Below are positions 17,588 to 26,467 of a stretch of DNA of 64,000 bases, in pieces. Under the pieces are notes generated by a model. That model saw only the letters and a program-made list of their open reading frames with translations. It made no database searches and was not told the DNA's origin. Location of the stretch: positions 1-64,000 of the forward strand of contig CALCST010000016.1 of assembly GCA_937894065.1 (NCBI GenBank), in the 5' to 3' direction. Numbering within the stretch: position 1 is the first letter of the stretch; each line of letters begins with the position of its first letter. The position numbers and the translations under genes are program-made. Source of the stretch: an uncultured Parabacteroides sp. GTDB lineage: Bacteria; Bacteroidota; Bacteroidia; Bacteroidales; Tannerellaceae.

Positions 17588-17663
17588 CACCTAGGTGAGC
17601 CAATCAATCCACCTAGGTGGTTCAATCAATTCACCTAGGTGAGCCGATTAACCCACCTAGGTG
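17588..17663. repeat. Four-unit 22-bp-period palindromic repeat (locus C)
   Basis: Four identical perfect palindromes CACCTAGGTG begin at 17588, 17610, 17632 and 17654, an exact 22 bp period with 12-bp linkers. The bases flanking the core change symmetrically between units: unit 1 extends to GCTCACCTAGGTGAGC, unit 2 to CCACCTAGGTGG, unit 3 to TCACCTAGGTGA. The array abuts the stop codon of the AraC regulator gene and lies upstream of hisH. Confidence 0.85.
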
Positions 17664-17665
17664 AA

Positions 17666-18571
17666 TCAATGAATTTTCCTGTATTTTTCAGGACTTTTTC
17701 CGCATTGCCTTTTGAAAAACTTTGAGAAAAACGAAGGGTTCGGGAAATTCAGTTCGTCAGAAATCTGATATACCGGCAGATTGGAATATTTCAGCTTTAT
17801 TTTAGCTTCCTGCATTATCGCGTCATTAATCCAATCCATCACAGTGCGTCCGCTTGCCTTTTTTATAAGGAAAGAAAGATGTCTGGATGTCATGCATAAT
17901 TTTTCGGCATAGAAACCTACGAATCTTTGGCTGATAGCATTGTCGTTGACAAGTTCGAGGAAAATATTGAACACTTCATCTTCACGTTTTCCCGAAGCTT
18001 TGGTTTCCGAAGGCATATTGTTGCAGAATGATTCAATCTGATGGAAAATCAGGGAAATCATAGTCCTGACAGTTTCCTTGGCAAAAGGTTTGTCTCTGAT
18101 TATTTCCCAAAGAAGATTCATTATGGCGCTCATGCGTTCAGAGTCTTTATCATTCAGATGCAACTGAACGAACAGCCTTTTGTGCAGATAGTCCTGCATA
18201 AAATCTTCCTTTTGCCATCCGTCCATAAAACTGTTGTGAAAGGCAAGCATACATATATCGAAATCGTCAGAGATGTCCATTATTTCCATAACTGTCCCTG
18301 CCGATGCTACAATTAAATCTCCTTTGTGGAATGTTGTTTCTTTCAGATTTATTCGTAATGAAGCATGTCCGGAAAGAACTTTGGCTATTCTTCCTTCCGT
18401 TAGCCGGTATGGTTGCTTCAGGATTCTTATTGTGTTGAAAAACTCACTTATACCTTTTATGGAACGAACCATACCAATATCCGGATTGAGAAAACGAAAT
18501 TCATTTTCGGATGTTATGTGCAGGCTGGAGAGTTGCTTCATCGACAGTGTTGGGAGCTTTTCTGTTTTCAT
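17666..18571 (-). CDS. AraC-family transcriptional regulator
   Basis: DNA-binding regulator of 301 residues. The N-terminal half resembles a cupin-like sensor domain (HASLRINLKETTFHKGDLIV). The C-terminal 100 residues are an AraC-type double helix-turn-helix: LCMTSRHLSFLIKKASGRT for the first and VYQISDELNFPNPSFFSKFF with CGKSPEKYRK for the second. It is divergent from the tolC-ABC exporter operon across about 190 bp. I infer that it controls that operon. The 3' end runs directly into repeat locus C. Confidence 0.88.
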   Translation of the reverse strand: MKTEKLPTLSMKQLSSLHITSENEFRFLNPDIGMVRSIKGISEFFNTIRILKQPYRLTEGRIAKVLSGHASLRINLKETTFHKGDLIVASAGTVMEIMDISDDFDICMLAFHNSFMDGWQKEDFMQDYLHKRLFVQLHLNDKDSERMSAIMNLLWEIIRDKPFAKETVRTMISLIFHQIESFCNNMPSETKASGKREDEVFNIFLELVNDNAISQRFVGFYAEKLCMTSRHLSFLIKKASGRTVMDWINDAIMQEAKIKLKYSNLPVYQISDELNFPNPSFFSKFFKRQCGKSPEKYRKIH

Positions 18572-18758
18572 AATTATAGAGATATTTCCCGTAAAGATAA
18601 TATTATAATGCCTTTAATGTTTGAAATATGTGTTTTATCGTACAAATAGAACATATAATAGTGAAAATAGAGCTGATTTTAAGATTTGATATGTCTATTT
18701 TTGTGAAAACTAAAGAAGTTGGCTTTTTAAGTTGTCAATCAATTAAATATTGAATCAT

Positions 18759-20006
18759 ATGAAATACATTCTGACAATTGTTTTATTGGGATTTATGAAT
18801 ATGAATCTTTTGTCGCAAATAACATTGCAGCAATGTTGTTCGCTGGCAAGGGAAAATTATCCTCTGGCAAAGCAGTATGACCTTATTTCTTTGTCGGAGC
18901 AATACACTTTGGCAAATATCAAATCCGGAAATTATCCGCAGTTACAATTGTCCGGCAGCGTGTCATATCAGAGTGATGCCACAACTTTGCCTTTTGAGAT
19001 TCCAAATCTGGATTTTCACGGACAGCCCAAAGACCAGTATCGTGTTATGATTGAATTGCGGCAGAATATTTGGGATGGAGGTGAGAAAGCCAACAACAAA
19101 AGAAACGCAAGTCTGGTGGCAGAGGAAAACAAGCGCAAGCTCGACATTTCGATGCATGAACTGGAAGATAGGGTGAATAATATTTTCTTTGGGATATTGC
19201 TACTTGATGCTCAGCTCAATCAGAATAGCTTGCTTGAGGAAAATCTGCGGAGCAGTCTTTCATGCGTCGAGGCTTTGAGGAATAATGGAATTGTAGGTCA
19301 GTCGGAAGTGGATGCTGTCAAGGTTGAAATTCTTGGAGTCCGGCAGAAACGTGCAGTTCTACAGTCGAGCCGCGCCTCATATATTGATATGCTCTCACTT
19401 CTCACCGGAAAGAAAATGGATGAAAAAGATAGCTTTGTCCGTCCCGAAATGTTGGTTTCGGCAGAAGAAGTTGACCTTCAGCGTCCGGAGCTTTTGTGGT
19501 ATGATGCCCGAATGCGTACAGTTGAGAATGAAATGCAGAAACTGAAAACACTTTATATGCCACGTTTCAGTTTGTTTGCACAAGGTGGTTATGGAAATCC
19601 GGGACTTAATATGCTTGAGGATAAGTTCAGACCATATTATATTGTTGGAGCACGGCTGAACTGGAATATCAGCAGTTTCTATACTTTGAAGAACAGCCGT
19701 AAACTGCTGTCGGAAAAAGCAAAGTCGATTAATGCAGAACGTGAAACATTTGTTGTCAACAACGATTTTCGCAAACGTGAAAAAGAAGGAATGATGCAAG
19801 CTTTGGAAAAACAGCTCCGTGAAGATGATGAGATAATAAGACTGAGAGGCAATATACGAAAAGCTTCCGAAGCGAAACTTTCCAACGGAACTATTTCTGC
19901 AACTGACCATATCAGGGAGATAAATGCCGAAAGTCTGGCAAAACAGGCAAAAGATATTCACGAAATTGAATATCTGATGAGGATTTATGAATTTATGAGG
20001 CTTTGA
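18759..20006 (+). CDS. TolC-family outer membrane efflux protein
   Basis: Outer-membrane channel for a tripartite exporter. The ATG at 18759 gives a signal peptide (MKYILTIVLLGFMNMNLLSQ); an upstream TTG reading was rejected. The 415 residues hold two helical repeats of the OEP type, with long amphipathic coiled-coil segments and beta-strand sections (LSGSVSYQSDATTLPF and MPRFSLFAQGGYGNPG). It heads an operon with an adaptor, a double ATPase and two permeases, so I infer export of a drug or other small compound. Confidence 0.88.
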   Translation: MKYILTIVLLGFMNMNLLSQITLQQCCSLARENYPLAKQYDLISLSEQYTLANIKSGNYPQLQLSGSVSYQSDATTLPFEIPNLDFHGQPKDQYRVMIELRQNIWDGGEKANNKRNASLVAEENKRKLDISMHELEDRVNNIFFGILLLDAQLNQNSLLEENLRSSLSCVEALRNNGIVGQSEVDAVKVEILGVRQKRAVLQSSRASYIDMLSLLTGKKMDEKDSFVRPEMLVSAEEVDLQRPELLWYDARMRTVENEMQKLKTLYMPRFSLFAQGGYGNPGLNMLEDKFRPYYIVGARLNWNISSFYTLKNSRKLLSEKAKSINAERETFVVNNDFRKREKEGMMQALEKQLREDDEIIRLRGNIRKASEAKLSNGTISATDHIREINAESLAKQAKDIHEIEYLMRIYEFMRL

Positions 20007-20014
20007 ATCTGGAG

Positions 20015-20096
20015 ACAAGTTAACAAGGTCAAAACCTCCGTAACTTTATAATTTATTATCTAAAATTCTTGTTAACTTGTCTTCTTGTCAACTTGT
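20015..20096. repeat. 13-bp inverted repeat plus extra CTTGTCAACTTGT copy
   Basis: ACAAGTTAACAAG (20015-20027) pairs perfectly with CTTGTTAACTTGT (20068-20080). A further CTTGTCAACTTGT follows at 20084-20096. It lies between the TolC-like and HlyD-like genes and may form an RNA stem within the operon. Confidence 0.6.
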
Positions 20097-20149
20097 TATC
20101 TGAAAATAGAACTTGCGAAACTTGAAATCACTATAATAAAATAATCATT

Positions 20150-21046
20150 ATGAATAAAGCATTTCTATTATTTATATCAATATTAGGTTTTGTGTCATGT
20201 TCTTCCGAAAAAGAATATGACGCTACCGGAGTTTTCGAATCAACTGAAGTGACAGTTTCAGTAGAAACTGGAGGCAGAATAATCTCATTCGAAGCTAAAG
20301 AAGGTGATAAATTGGAAAAAGGAGATGAGGTTGCAATTATCGACACAGCCCAACTTTATCTCAAGAAACTGCAGCTGATGGCAAATGCCAAATCTGTTGT
20401 AAGCCAGAGACCGGACATCAATAAACAGATTGCCGTTACTCGCGAACAGATTGCAAAAGCTGAGAAGGAACGTGACCGTGCTGCAAAACTTGTTGAGGCT
20501 AATGCTGCAGGAACAAAACAGCTCGACGACTGGAATTCACAGCTAAAGATATTGAACAAACAACTCGAGGCTCAATTGTCGTCACTGTCTAATACAGAGA
20601 GCAGTCTGAATGAACAAAGTTCATCTCTTGATATACAAAGAGCTCAGATAGAGGATTTATTGGATAAGTCTTATGTTAAATCACCAATCAGCGGTCTTGT
20701 TTTGTCAAAATATGCCGAAGAAGGTGAATATGCCGTTCAGGGAAAACCTCTGTTCAAGATTGCCGATATGGATGATGTGTTTATCCGCGCTTACATAACT
20801 TCAGAACAGTTGGCAGAAGTAAATATAGGAACGAAAGCCAAAGTTTATGCCAGTTATGGAAATGAAACCAGAAAAGAATTTGATGGCGAAGTTATTTGGA
20901 TTTCCGGCGAGGCAGAATTCACTCCAAAGAATATTATTACGGACGATGAACGGGCAAATCTTGTATATGCTGTAAAAATAGCAGTGAACAATGATGGCTC
21001 AATAAAACTCGGAATGTTTGGCGAAGTGAAGTTTATCAAAGACTGA
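20150..21046 (+). CDS. HlyD-type membrane fusion lipoprotein
   Basis: Periplasmic adaptor of a tripartite exporter (298 residues). The leader ends in a lipobox (GFVSC, Cys17), so it is probably anchored in the inner membrane. The lipoyl half-motifs (VETGGRIISFEAKEGDKLEKG and DKSYVKSPISGLVLSKY) flank a long coiled-coil hairpin (about residues 65-175), followed by the beta-barrel domain (VFIRAYITSEQLAEVNIGTKA). The layout matches YbhG-like adaptors, which go with YbhF-type double ATPases, as here. Confidence 0.9.
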   Translation: MNKAFLLFISILGFVSCSSEKEYDATGVFESTEVTVSVETGGRIISFEAKEGDKLEKGDEVAIIDTAQLYLKKLQLMANAKSVVSQRPDINKQIAVTREQIAKAEKERDRAAKLVEANAAGTKQLDDWNSQLKILNKQLEAQLSSLSNTESSLNEQSSSLDIQRAQIEDLLDKSYVKSPISGLVLSKYAEEGEYAVQGKPLFKIADMDDVFIRAYITSEQLAEVNIGTKAKVYASYGNETRKEFDGEVIWISGEAEFTPKNIITDDERANLVYAVKIAVNNDGSIKLGMFGEVKFIKD

Positions 21047-21075
21047 CAAGGAAACGAACGCTTAACAGCATCAAT

Positions 21076-22533
21076 ATGAATTTGGCTATTAATACATATA
21101 ATATATGTAAGACATTCGGCAAGCTGAAAGCTTTGAATGATATTTCGTTTTCGGTTGAAGAAGGAGAATTGTTCGGAGTAATCGGACCGGACGGAGCGGG
21201 CAAAACAACCTTGTTCCGTATTTTGTCAACGGTTATGGCTCCCGATTCCGGAAATGCGGAAATATTGAGCTCCGACTTGAAAAGCAATTATATGGACATA
21301 CGTCGTAAAGTTGGATATATGCCCGGACGTTTTTCTCTTTATCAGGATTTGAGTGTAGAGGAAAATCTGAAATTCTATGCTTCGGTTTACGGAACAAGCA
21401 TCGAAGAAAATTATGAACTGATAAAGGAAATATATGAACAGCTTCTTCCATTCCGCGGCAGAAGGGCAGGAGCTTTGTCCGGTGGAATGAAGCAGAAACT
21501 GGCTCTTTGCTGTTCGTTGATTCATTCGCCGCATATTCTGTTTTTGGATGAACCAACAACCGGAGTTGATCCCGTTTCCCGCCAGGATTTCTGGCAAATG
21601 CTCCGTAGGTTGAAGGAGCGAGGAGTCACAGTTGTCGTTTCAACTCCATTCATGGACGAAGCTTTGCGCTGTGACCGTATAGCTTTTCTTTATGAGGGCG
21701 AAATCAAGGGAATTGACAAGCCGGAAATAATACTTGAGCAATTCAGTGAGATTCTTTGTCCGCCGCCTTTGCTCCGTTCTGATAAAAAAGATGATGAGGA
21801 TTATATAATAGAAGTGGACAGACTTGTAAAGAAGTTTGGAGATTTCACGGCTGTGAAAGGTATTTCATTCCGGGTAAGGAAAGGAGAAATATTCGGTTTC
21901 CTGGGAGCCAACGGAGCCGGAAAAACAACTGCAATGCGAATGCTTTGCGGATTGAGTTTGCCAACAGCCGGTTCGGCAAAGGTTATGGGATATGATGTGT
22001 CAACTCAAAGCGAGATGATAAAGCGTGAGATTGGCTATATGAGCCAGAAATTCTCTCTCTATGATGATTTGACTGTTTATGAGAATATCCGCCTTTTTGC
22101 TGGAATATATGGAATACCGGGAAAAGAAATAAAGCAGCGGGCAGAATCAGTACTTTCGAGCATTTCTCTGGCGGATGAGGCTGACACTCTTGTGGGGCAG
22201 CTTCCGTTAGGATGGAAACAAAGGCTGGCTTTTTCTGTAGCCATATTGCATAAACCAAGACTCGTATTCCTTGACGAACCGACCGGTGGTGTTGATCCGT
22301 TGAGTCGAAAACAGTTTTGGGAACTGATATATAAAGCTGCTGACAGTGGAATAACCATATTTGTTACGACTCATTATATGGATGAGGCAGAATATTGCGA
22401 CCGTATATCAATGATGGTGGACGGAGAAATAAAAGCTCTTGATACACCGGCAAATCTAAAGAAAACATTCGGAGCAGCAAATATGGATGAAGTGTTTAGA
22501 AAACTTGCACGTGAGGCGATAATTAAAGAATGA
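21076..22533 (+). CDS. Double-domain ABC ATPase (YbhF-type)
   Basis: Two ABC domains in one 485-residue chain that drive the two ABC-2 permeases downstream. Domain 1 has Walker A GPDGAGKTT, signature LSGGMKQK, Walker B ILFLDEPTTGVDP. Domain 2 has Walker A GANGAGKTT, a divergent signature (LPLGWKQR in place of LSGGQ) and Walker B VFLDEPTGGVDP. The altered second signature is, as I recall, usual in this subfamily. Its stop overlaps the next start (ATGA), which indicates translational coupling. Confidence 0.92.
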   Translation: MNLAINTYNICKTFGKLKALNDISFSVEEGELFGVIGPDGAGKTTLFRILSTVMAPDSGNAEILSSDLKSNYMDIRRKVGYMPGRFSLYQDLSVEENLKFYASVYGTSIEENYELIKEIYEQLLPFRGRRAGALSGGMKQKLALCCSLIHSPHILFLDEPTTGVDPVSRQDFWQMLRRLKERGVTVVVSTPFMDEALRCDRIAFLYEGEIKGIDKPEIILEQFSEILCPPPLLRSDKKDDEDYIIEVDRLVKKFGDFTAVKGISFRVRKGEIFGFLGANGAGKTTAMRMLCGLSLPTAGSAKVMGYDVSTQSEMIKREIGYMSQKFSLYDDLTVYENIRLFAGIYGIPGKEIKQRAESVLSSISLADEADTLVGQLPLGWKQRLAFSVAILHKPRLVFLDEPTGGVDPLSRKQFWELIYKAADSGITIFVTTHYMDEAEYCDRISMMVDGEIKALDTPANLKKTFGAANMDEVFRKLAREAIIKE

Positions 22534-23684
22534 TATTTGTTAAACAGTTAAGACAGATTATTACGATGCATCAGTTCACAGCTTTCATAAGGAAAGAATT
22601 CTATCATATTATCCGGGACAAACGGACTATGCTTATACTGATAGTGATGCCGATTGTTCAGATTGTTTTGTTTGGTTTTGCTATTTCTTCGGAAATACGC
22701 AATATACACACGGCTGTGTTTGCTCCTTCCAATAATAGTGATACGAGGTATTTGGTAGGCAAGCTTGATGCCAGTGAATATTTTTCAGTTGATTATATTG
22801 TCAATTCGGAGGAAGAACTGGAGACGTTGTTTCGGCGCAACAAGATAGAACTAGCGTTGGCCCTTTCTCCGGATTATGGAAACAAACCTTTCAGTACCGA
22901 CCAATTGCAGATTTTGTCTGACGCTACGGAACCGAATCAAGGCGTCACTCGTGGAAACTATGCTTTGTTTGCTTTGGCAAAGATTATATCGGAAAAAAAA
23001 GAAGCAACATCAGTTTTGCCAAACACAGGAAATGAGAACATAAATGTTATGACAAAGATGCTTTATAATCCGCAAATGAAAAGTGCGTATAATTTTGTTC
23101 CCGGAGTGATGGGTTTAATATTGATGTTAGTATGTGCTATGATGACGTCGGTGTCCGTAGTCCGTGAGAAAGAATATGGAACAATGGAAGTTCTGTTGGT
23201 TTCGCCCGTTAGTCCGTTGTTTGTGGTTGTGGCAAAAGCTGTGCCTTATATTGTATTGTCTCTTGTCAATTTGGCAACAATATTGTTACTCTCTGTTTTT
23301 GTTTTGGGTGTTCCGATATCTGGTAGTTTTGTGGCCCTTGTTCTTGTCTCATTGTTGTTTATTGTCGTATCCTTAAGTTTAGGGTTGTTTATTTCCACGG
23401 TGACAAATACACAGCTTACGGCACTTTTGGTTTCAGCTGTAGTTCTGATGATTCCAACACTGCTTCTTTCCGGAATAATATTTCCGGTAGAAAGTATGCC
23501 TTTGCCACTGCAAATCATCTCATGCATTATTCCCGCACGATGGTTTGTTGAGATTGTAAGAAGAATAATGATTGAAGGAGCACCGGTGATTTATTTGTAT
23601 AAGGAAATATTGATTTTATTCTTTATGGCAGTGTTCCTTATAATAGTGACAGTCAGGAAATTCAAAAGTCAGGTAGTCGGGTAG
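22530..23684 (+). CDS. ABC-2 type permease (first)
   Basis: Inner-membrane permease of 384 residues in the YbhS/YbhR class. It has an N-terminal membrane segment (MLILIVMPIVQIVLFGFAI), a large periplasmic domain (about 55-190) and five C-terminal segments. The VREKEYGTMEVLLVSP coupling motif typical of ABC-2 permeases is present. It starts at the ATG overlapping the stop of the ATPase gene; an internal Met13 is an alternative. It should form a heterodimer with the next permease. Confidence 0.9.
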   Translation: MIFVKQLRQIITMHQFTAFIRKEFYHIIRDKRTMLILIVMPIVQIVLFGFAISSEIRNIHTAVFAPSNNSDTRYLVGKLDASEYFSVDYIVNSEEELETLFRRNKIELALALSPDYGNKPFSTDQLQILSDATEPNQGVTRGNYALFALAKIISEKKEATSVLPNTGNENINVMTKMLYNPQMKSAYNFVPGVMGLILMLVCAMMTSVSVVREKEYGTMEVLLVSPVSPLFVVVAKAVPYIVLSLVNLATILLLSVFVLGVPISGSFVALVLVSLLFIVVSLSLGLFISTVTNTQLTALLVSAVVLMIPTLLLSGIIFPVESMPLPLQIISCIIPARWFVEIVRRIMIEGAPVIYLYKEILILFFMAVFLIIVTVRKFKSQVVG

Positions 23685-23689
23685 TTAAA

Positions 23690-23793
23690 AAATAAGAAGT
23701 CAAGTAGTTAAGAAGTCAAGTAATTAAGTAGTTAAGAAGTCAAGAAGAAATTTCTTGTTCCCTGAAGCCTTGTTGACTTCTCAACTAATAAAC
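23690..23793. repeat. Degenerate AAGTAGTTAAGAAGTC tandem repeats
   Basis: Four or so imperfect copies of a 16-bp unit (TCAAGTAGTTAAGAAG and variants) lie between the two permease genes. They are followed by TTGTTGACTTCTCAACT, which resembles the CTTGTCAACTTG motif found elsewhere. No gene is seen here. Confidence 0.5.
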
Positions 23794-23818
23794 TCAAAAA
23801 CTTAAAAACTCAAAATAT

Positions 23819-24880
23819 ATGTCTCTCATATACCTAATAGCAAAAGAATTCAAGCAGATGAGGCGCAACAGCTTTATCCCTCGTTTGATATTACTTTTTC
23901 CATGTATGATTATGTTCGTAATGCCATGGGCAGCGACACTGGATGTGGAAGACTTACGGATAGCAGTGACTGATGCCGACAATAGTCCGGAGTCCGGCAG
24001 ACTTATACGTCAGATTGATGCTTCAAGATTCTTTAATCTTGTTGATATATGCAGTAATTCTTCTGAGTCACAAATGCTGATGGACAAAGATAAAGTTGAT
24101 ATTATCCTTGAAATACCGGAAGGATTTGAAGAAGATAAAGAGAACGGAAAATCACCTTCTCTTTTGGTAAAGGTTAATGCTGTTGACGGAATAAAAGGTG
24201 GTTTGGGAAATTATTATTTGCAGCGGATGATAAATCCGTCACGGATGGATTTGTCAGTTCGATATTTGTTCAACAGTAATTTGGATTATAAACATTTTAT
24301 GGTTCCGGCTCTTATGGCTATGCTGCTTGTCATGATTTGCGGATTTTTGCCAGCTCTTAATCTTGTAAAGGAAAAAGAGATAGGAACAATAGAGCAGATA
24401 AATGTCAGCCCTGTCAGTCGTTTTACTTTTATATTGTCAAAACTCCTTCCGTTCTGGCTGGTTGGTTTTGTCGTATTTACTATATGTATCACACTAGCAT
24501 GGCTTGTATATGGAATAACACCCGAAGGAAACATATCAGTCATATACTTGTCTGTTATGATATTTGTATTTGTGATATCAGGATTGGGCTTGGTTATATC
24601 AAATTATTCATCCACAATGCAACAGGCAATGTTTGTGATGTGGTTTTGTATCCTGGTGTTTATTCTTATGAGTGGACTGTTCACTCCAATCAGCAGTATG
24701 CCTGATTGGGCGCAGACTCTTACTTATGCCAATCCATTGAGATATTTTATTGAGATAATGAGAATGGTATATTTGAAAGGTAGCACTCTTTTGGATATAA
24801 CTCCACGCCTTGCAGTGCTTTCTGCTATGGCTGTAAGTTTATATATTGCGGCGATTGTGACTTATAAAAAGCAGTCGTGA
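23819..24880 (+). CDS. ABC-2 type permease (second)
   Basis: Second inner-membrane permease (353 residues) with the same layout as the first: an N-terminal segment (IPRLILLFPCMIMFVMPWA), a periplasmic domain, a LVKEKEIGTIEQINVSPV coupling motif and five C-terminal membrane segments. It closes the exporter operon and is followed by a strong terminator. The pair plus the double ATPase, adaptor and TolC protein make a complete tripartite pump. The cargo is unknown. Confidence 0.9.
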   Translation: MSLIYLIAKEFKQMRRNSFIPRLILLFPCMIMFVMPWAATLDVEDLRIAVTDADNSPESGRLIRQIDASRFFNLVDICSNSSESQMLMDKDKVDIILEIPEGFEEDKENGKSPSLLVKVNAVDGIKGGLGNYYLQRMINPSRMDLSVRYLFNSNLDYKHFMVPALMAMLLVMICGFLPALNLVKEKEIGTIEQINVSPVSRFTFILSKLLPFWLVGFVVFTICITLAWLVYGITPEGNISVIYLSVMIFVFVISGLGLVISNYSSTMQQAMFVMWFCILVFILMSGLFTPISSMPDWAQTLTYANPLRYFIEIMRMVYLKGSTLLDITPRLAVLSAMAVSLYIAAIVTYKKQS

Positions 24881-24903
24881 AAATAGTTTAGTTGACTATG
24901 ACA

Positions 24904-24968
24904 AAATAAATGCTCTGAAGGAGTGAAACAATTCGTTTATTGTCGTTCCTTCAGAGCTAATTTATTTT
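24904..24968. terminator. Bidirectional intrinsic terminator
   Basis: GCTCTGAAGGA (24912-24922) pairs with TCCTTCAGAGC (24947-24957). AT-rich flanks give a U tract on either strand. It separates the exporter operon from the convergent MFS gene. Confidence 0.8.
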
Positions 24969-25028
24969 TATGCTATATGTAACCTTTGCTAAATCTAAAA
25001 AAGCTGGTAGTCTTGCAAAACTTATCGA

Positions 25029-26249
25029 CTAGTTCTCTTTTTGTGGATTAAAGAACAATGCGAAAATCACCAGTAGTATGAAAGAAGAAACTGTTGATAT
25101 GATAAATAATACTGGCCAGTCGCACATTTCTCCGTCACGGAATACGTCAATCAACCATCCGTTTGAAAGAGTTCCGATTAGGAAACCAACACCCCAAACA
25201 AGGAAGAACAAAAGGCCTTGCGCTCTTGCTTTCATTTCTTTAGGAGCAATATTGTCGGTATAAACTTGTCCGCTTACATAGAACAATCCGAATATAAGTC
25301 CGTGAACGATAATACCTATATAATAACACCATTGCATTCCGGTTTCAGCACCTACAAAAAATGCCAGATAACGAATACATAGAGCAAACAATCCTAAAAT
25401 CAATGTTTTCTTGATTCCTGCTTTGACAAGGATAGAAGTAGTTATTACAAGGAAGAACATTTCTGCTAATTGACCGAAGTTCAATGTAACTGTTATATTC
25501 TGAACATGTTCGTCCGCAAGAATCATAGAACCATAGACATGGTATAAGGTAAAAGGAATTATTGACAGGAAAGTAAGAATCATAAAAGTACGGTAATTCT
25601 TATCCTTCATCAGTGAAAATGCGCTCAAACCTGTTATATCCATAAAAGATATAGTTTTAGATTTTATTGCCGGTGGCGTATTCGGAAGTCTTAAGTTAAA
25701 TAAAGCTGCAATAAAGCTGACAGCAGCTCCGCAATACATAGGCAAGTTAGTATCGTCGAAAGCTGGAATATTAATAATATGTAAAGCAACTATACTAAAT
25801 ATACCGGAAGAAACCCAACCAACAGAACCGAACATCCTTATTCTAGGAAATTGCTCTGATGGAGTATGCTGCATTGCAATTGTACTCGTGAGGCTTTGTG
25901 TTGGCATATGACATAACATTGCGCATACAACACTGACCATCAATAAAGGAAAACTTTCTTGCTGTGCTGCTATCAACAGAAATAATCCTGTCAATACATT
26001 AAGTACGGCAAGTATTTTCTCGGCAGAGAAATATCTGTCAGCAATAGCTCCAATAAAAGATGAACCCATCGCACCGATTGCCATTGAACTTAGAACTAAT
26101 GAAATCTGATAAACTTCAAGTTTTAATGTGTGTGATAAATACGCTGCCAAAGGAACCCACCATACTGCGCTAAGCATATATTGCAGGAACATCATTGTAC
26201 ATAACTGTACTTTTGTGCTGGCTTTTGTAGTTTTACTGGTACTATTCAT
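25029..26249 (-). CDS. MFS transporter, nucleoside/H+ symporter-like
   Basis: Twelve-segment major facilitator of 406 residues in the inner membrane. Segments such as LSSMAIGAMGSSFIGAIADRYFS (the motif A region) and the late SGQVYTDNIAPKEMKARAQG and GTLSNGWLIDVF resemble the NupG/XapB nucleoside symporter group. In Bacteroides such carriers are also found next to glycan utilization genes, where they may move sugars. It is divergent from the HTCS sensor of the neighbouring PUL, so it may import the PUL's final oligosaccharide. The substrate is not provable from sequence. Confidence 0.8.
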   Translation of the reverse strand: MNSTSKTTKASTKVQLCTMMFLQYMLSAVWWVPLAAYLSHTLKLEVYQISLVLSSMAIGAMGSSFIGAIADRYFSAEKILAVLNVLTGLFLLIAAQQESFPLLMVSVVCAMLCHMPTQSLTSTIAMQHTPSEQFPRIRMFGSVGWVSSGIFSIVALHIINIPAFDDTNLPMYCGAAVSFIAALFNLRLPNTPPAIKSKTISFMDITGLSAFSLMKDKNYRTFMILTFLSIIPFTLYHVYGSMILADEHVQNITVTLNFGQLAEMFFLVITTSILVKAGIKKTLILGLFALCIRYLAFFVGAETGMQWCYYIGIIVHGLIFGLFYVSGQVYTDNIAPKEMKARAQGLLFFLVWGVGFLIGTLSNGWLIDVFRDGEMCDWPVLFIISTVSSFILLVIFALFFNPQKEN

Positions 26250-26291
26250 AATAATTAGTTTTTAAGTGCTATAAATAATAAAGGTTTTGTG

Positions 26292-26320
26292 CAAATGTAG
26301 ATTCAAGGTCCAATAGCAAA
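26292..26320 (-). promoter_or_regulatory. Promoter of the MFS gene
   Basis: On the minus strand a -33 TTTG (26317-26320) is followed after 17 bp by the -7 box TACATTTG (26292-26299). This is close to the Bacteroidetes consensus, and the box is about 43 bp before the ATG. Confidence 0.65.
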
Positions 26321-26467
26321 GACAGAAATAGTTTCTTTGTTTTTATATTTATTATCAATTTTATATTTTCTATTTGTCATGAGATAAAATATGATATTTA
26401 TGAGAAAATATCTAAATGTTGATTTGTTTTTTATTACTTTTAAGGCGTTAAACCTAAATTGTTTATT

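Noticed and set aside
17588..17663. CRISPR array
   Set aside because: Units are 10 bp with 12-bp linkers, palindromic and only four in number; no cas genes are near.
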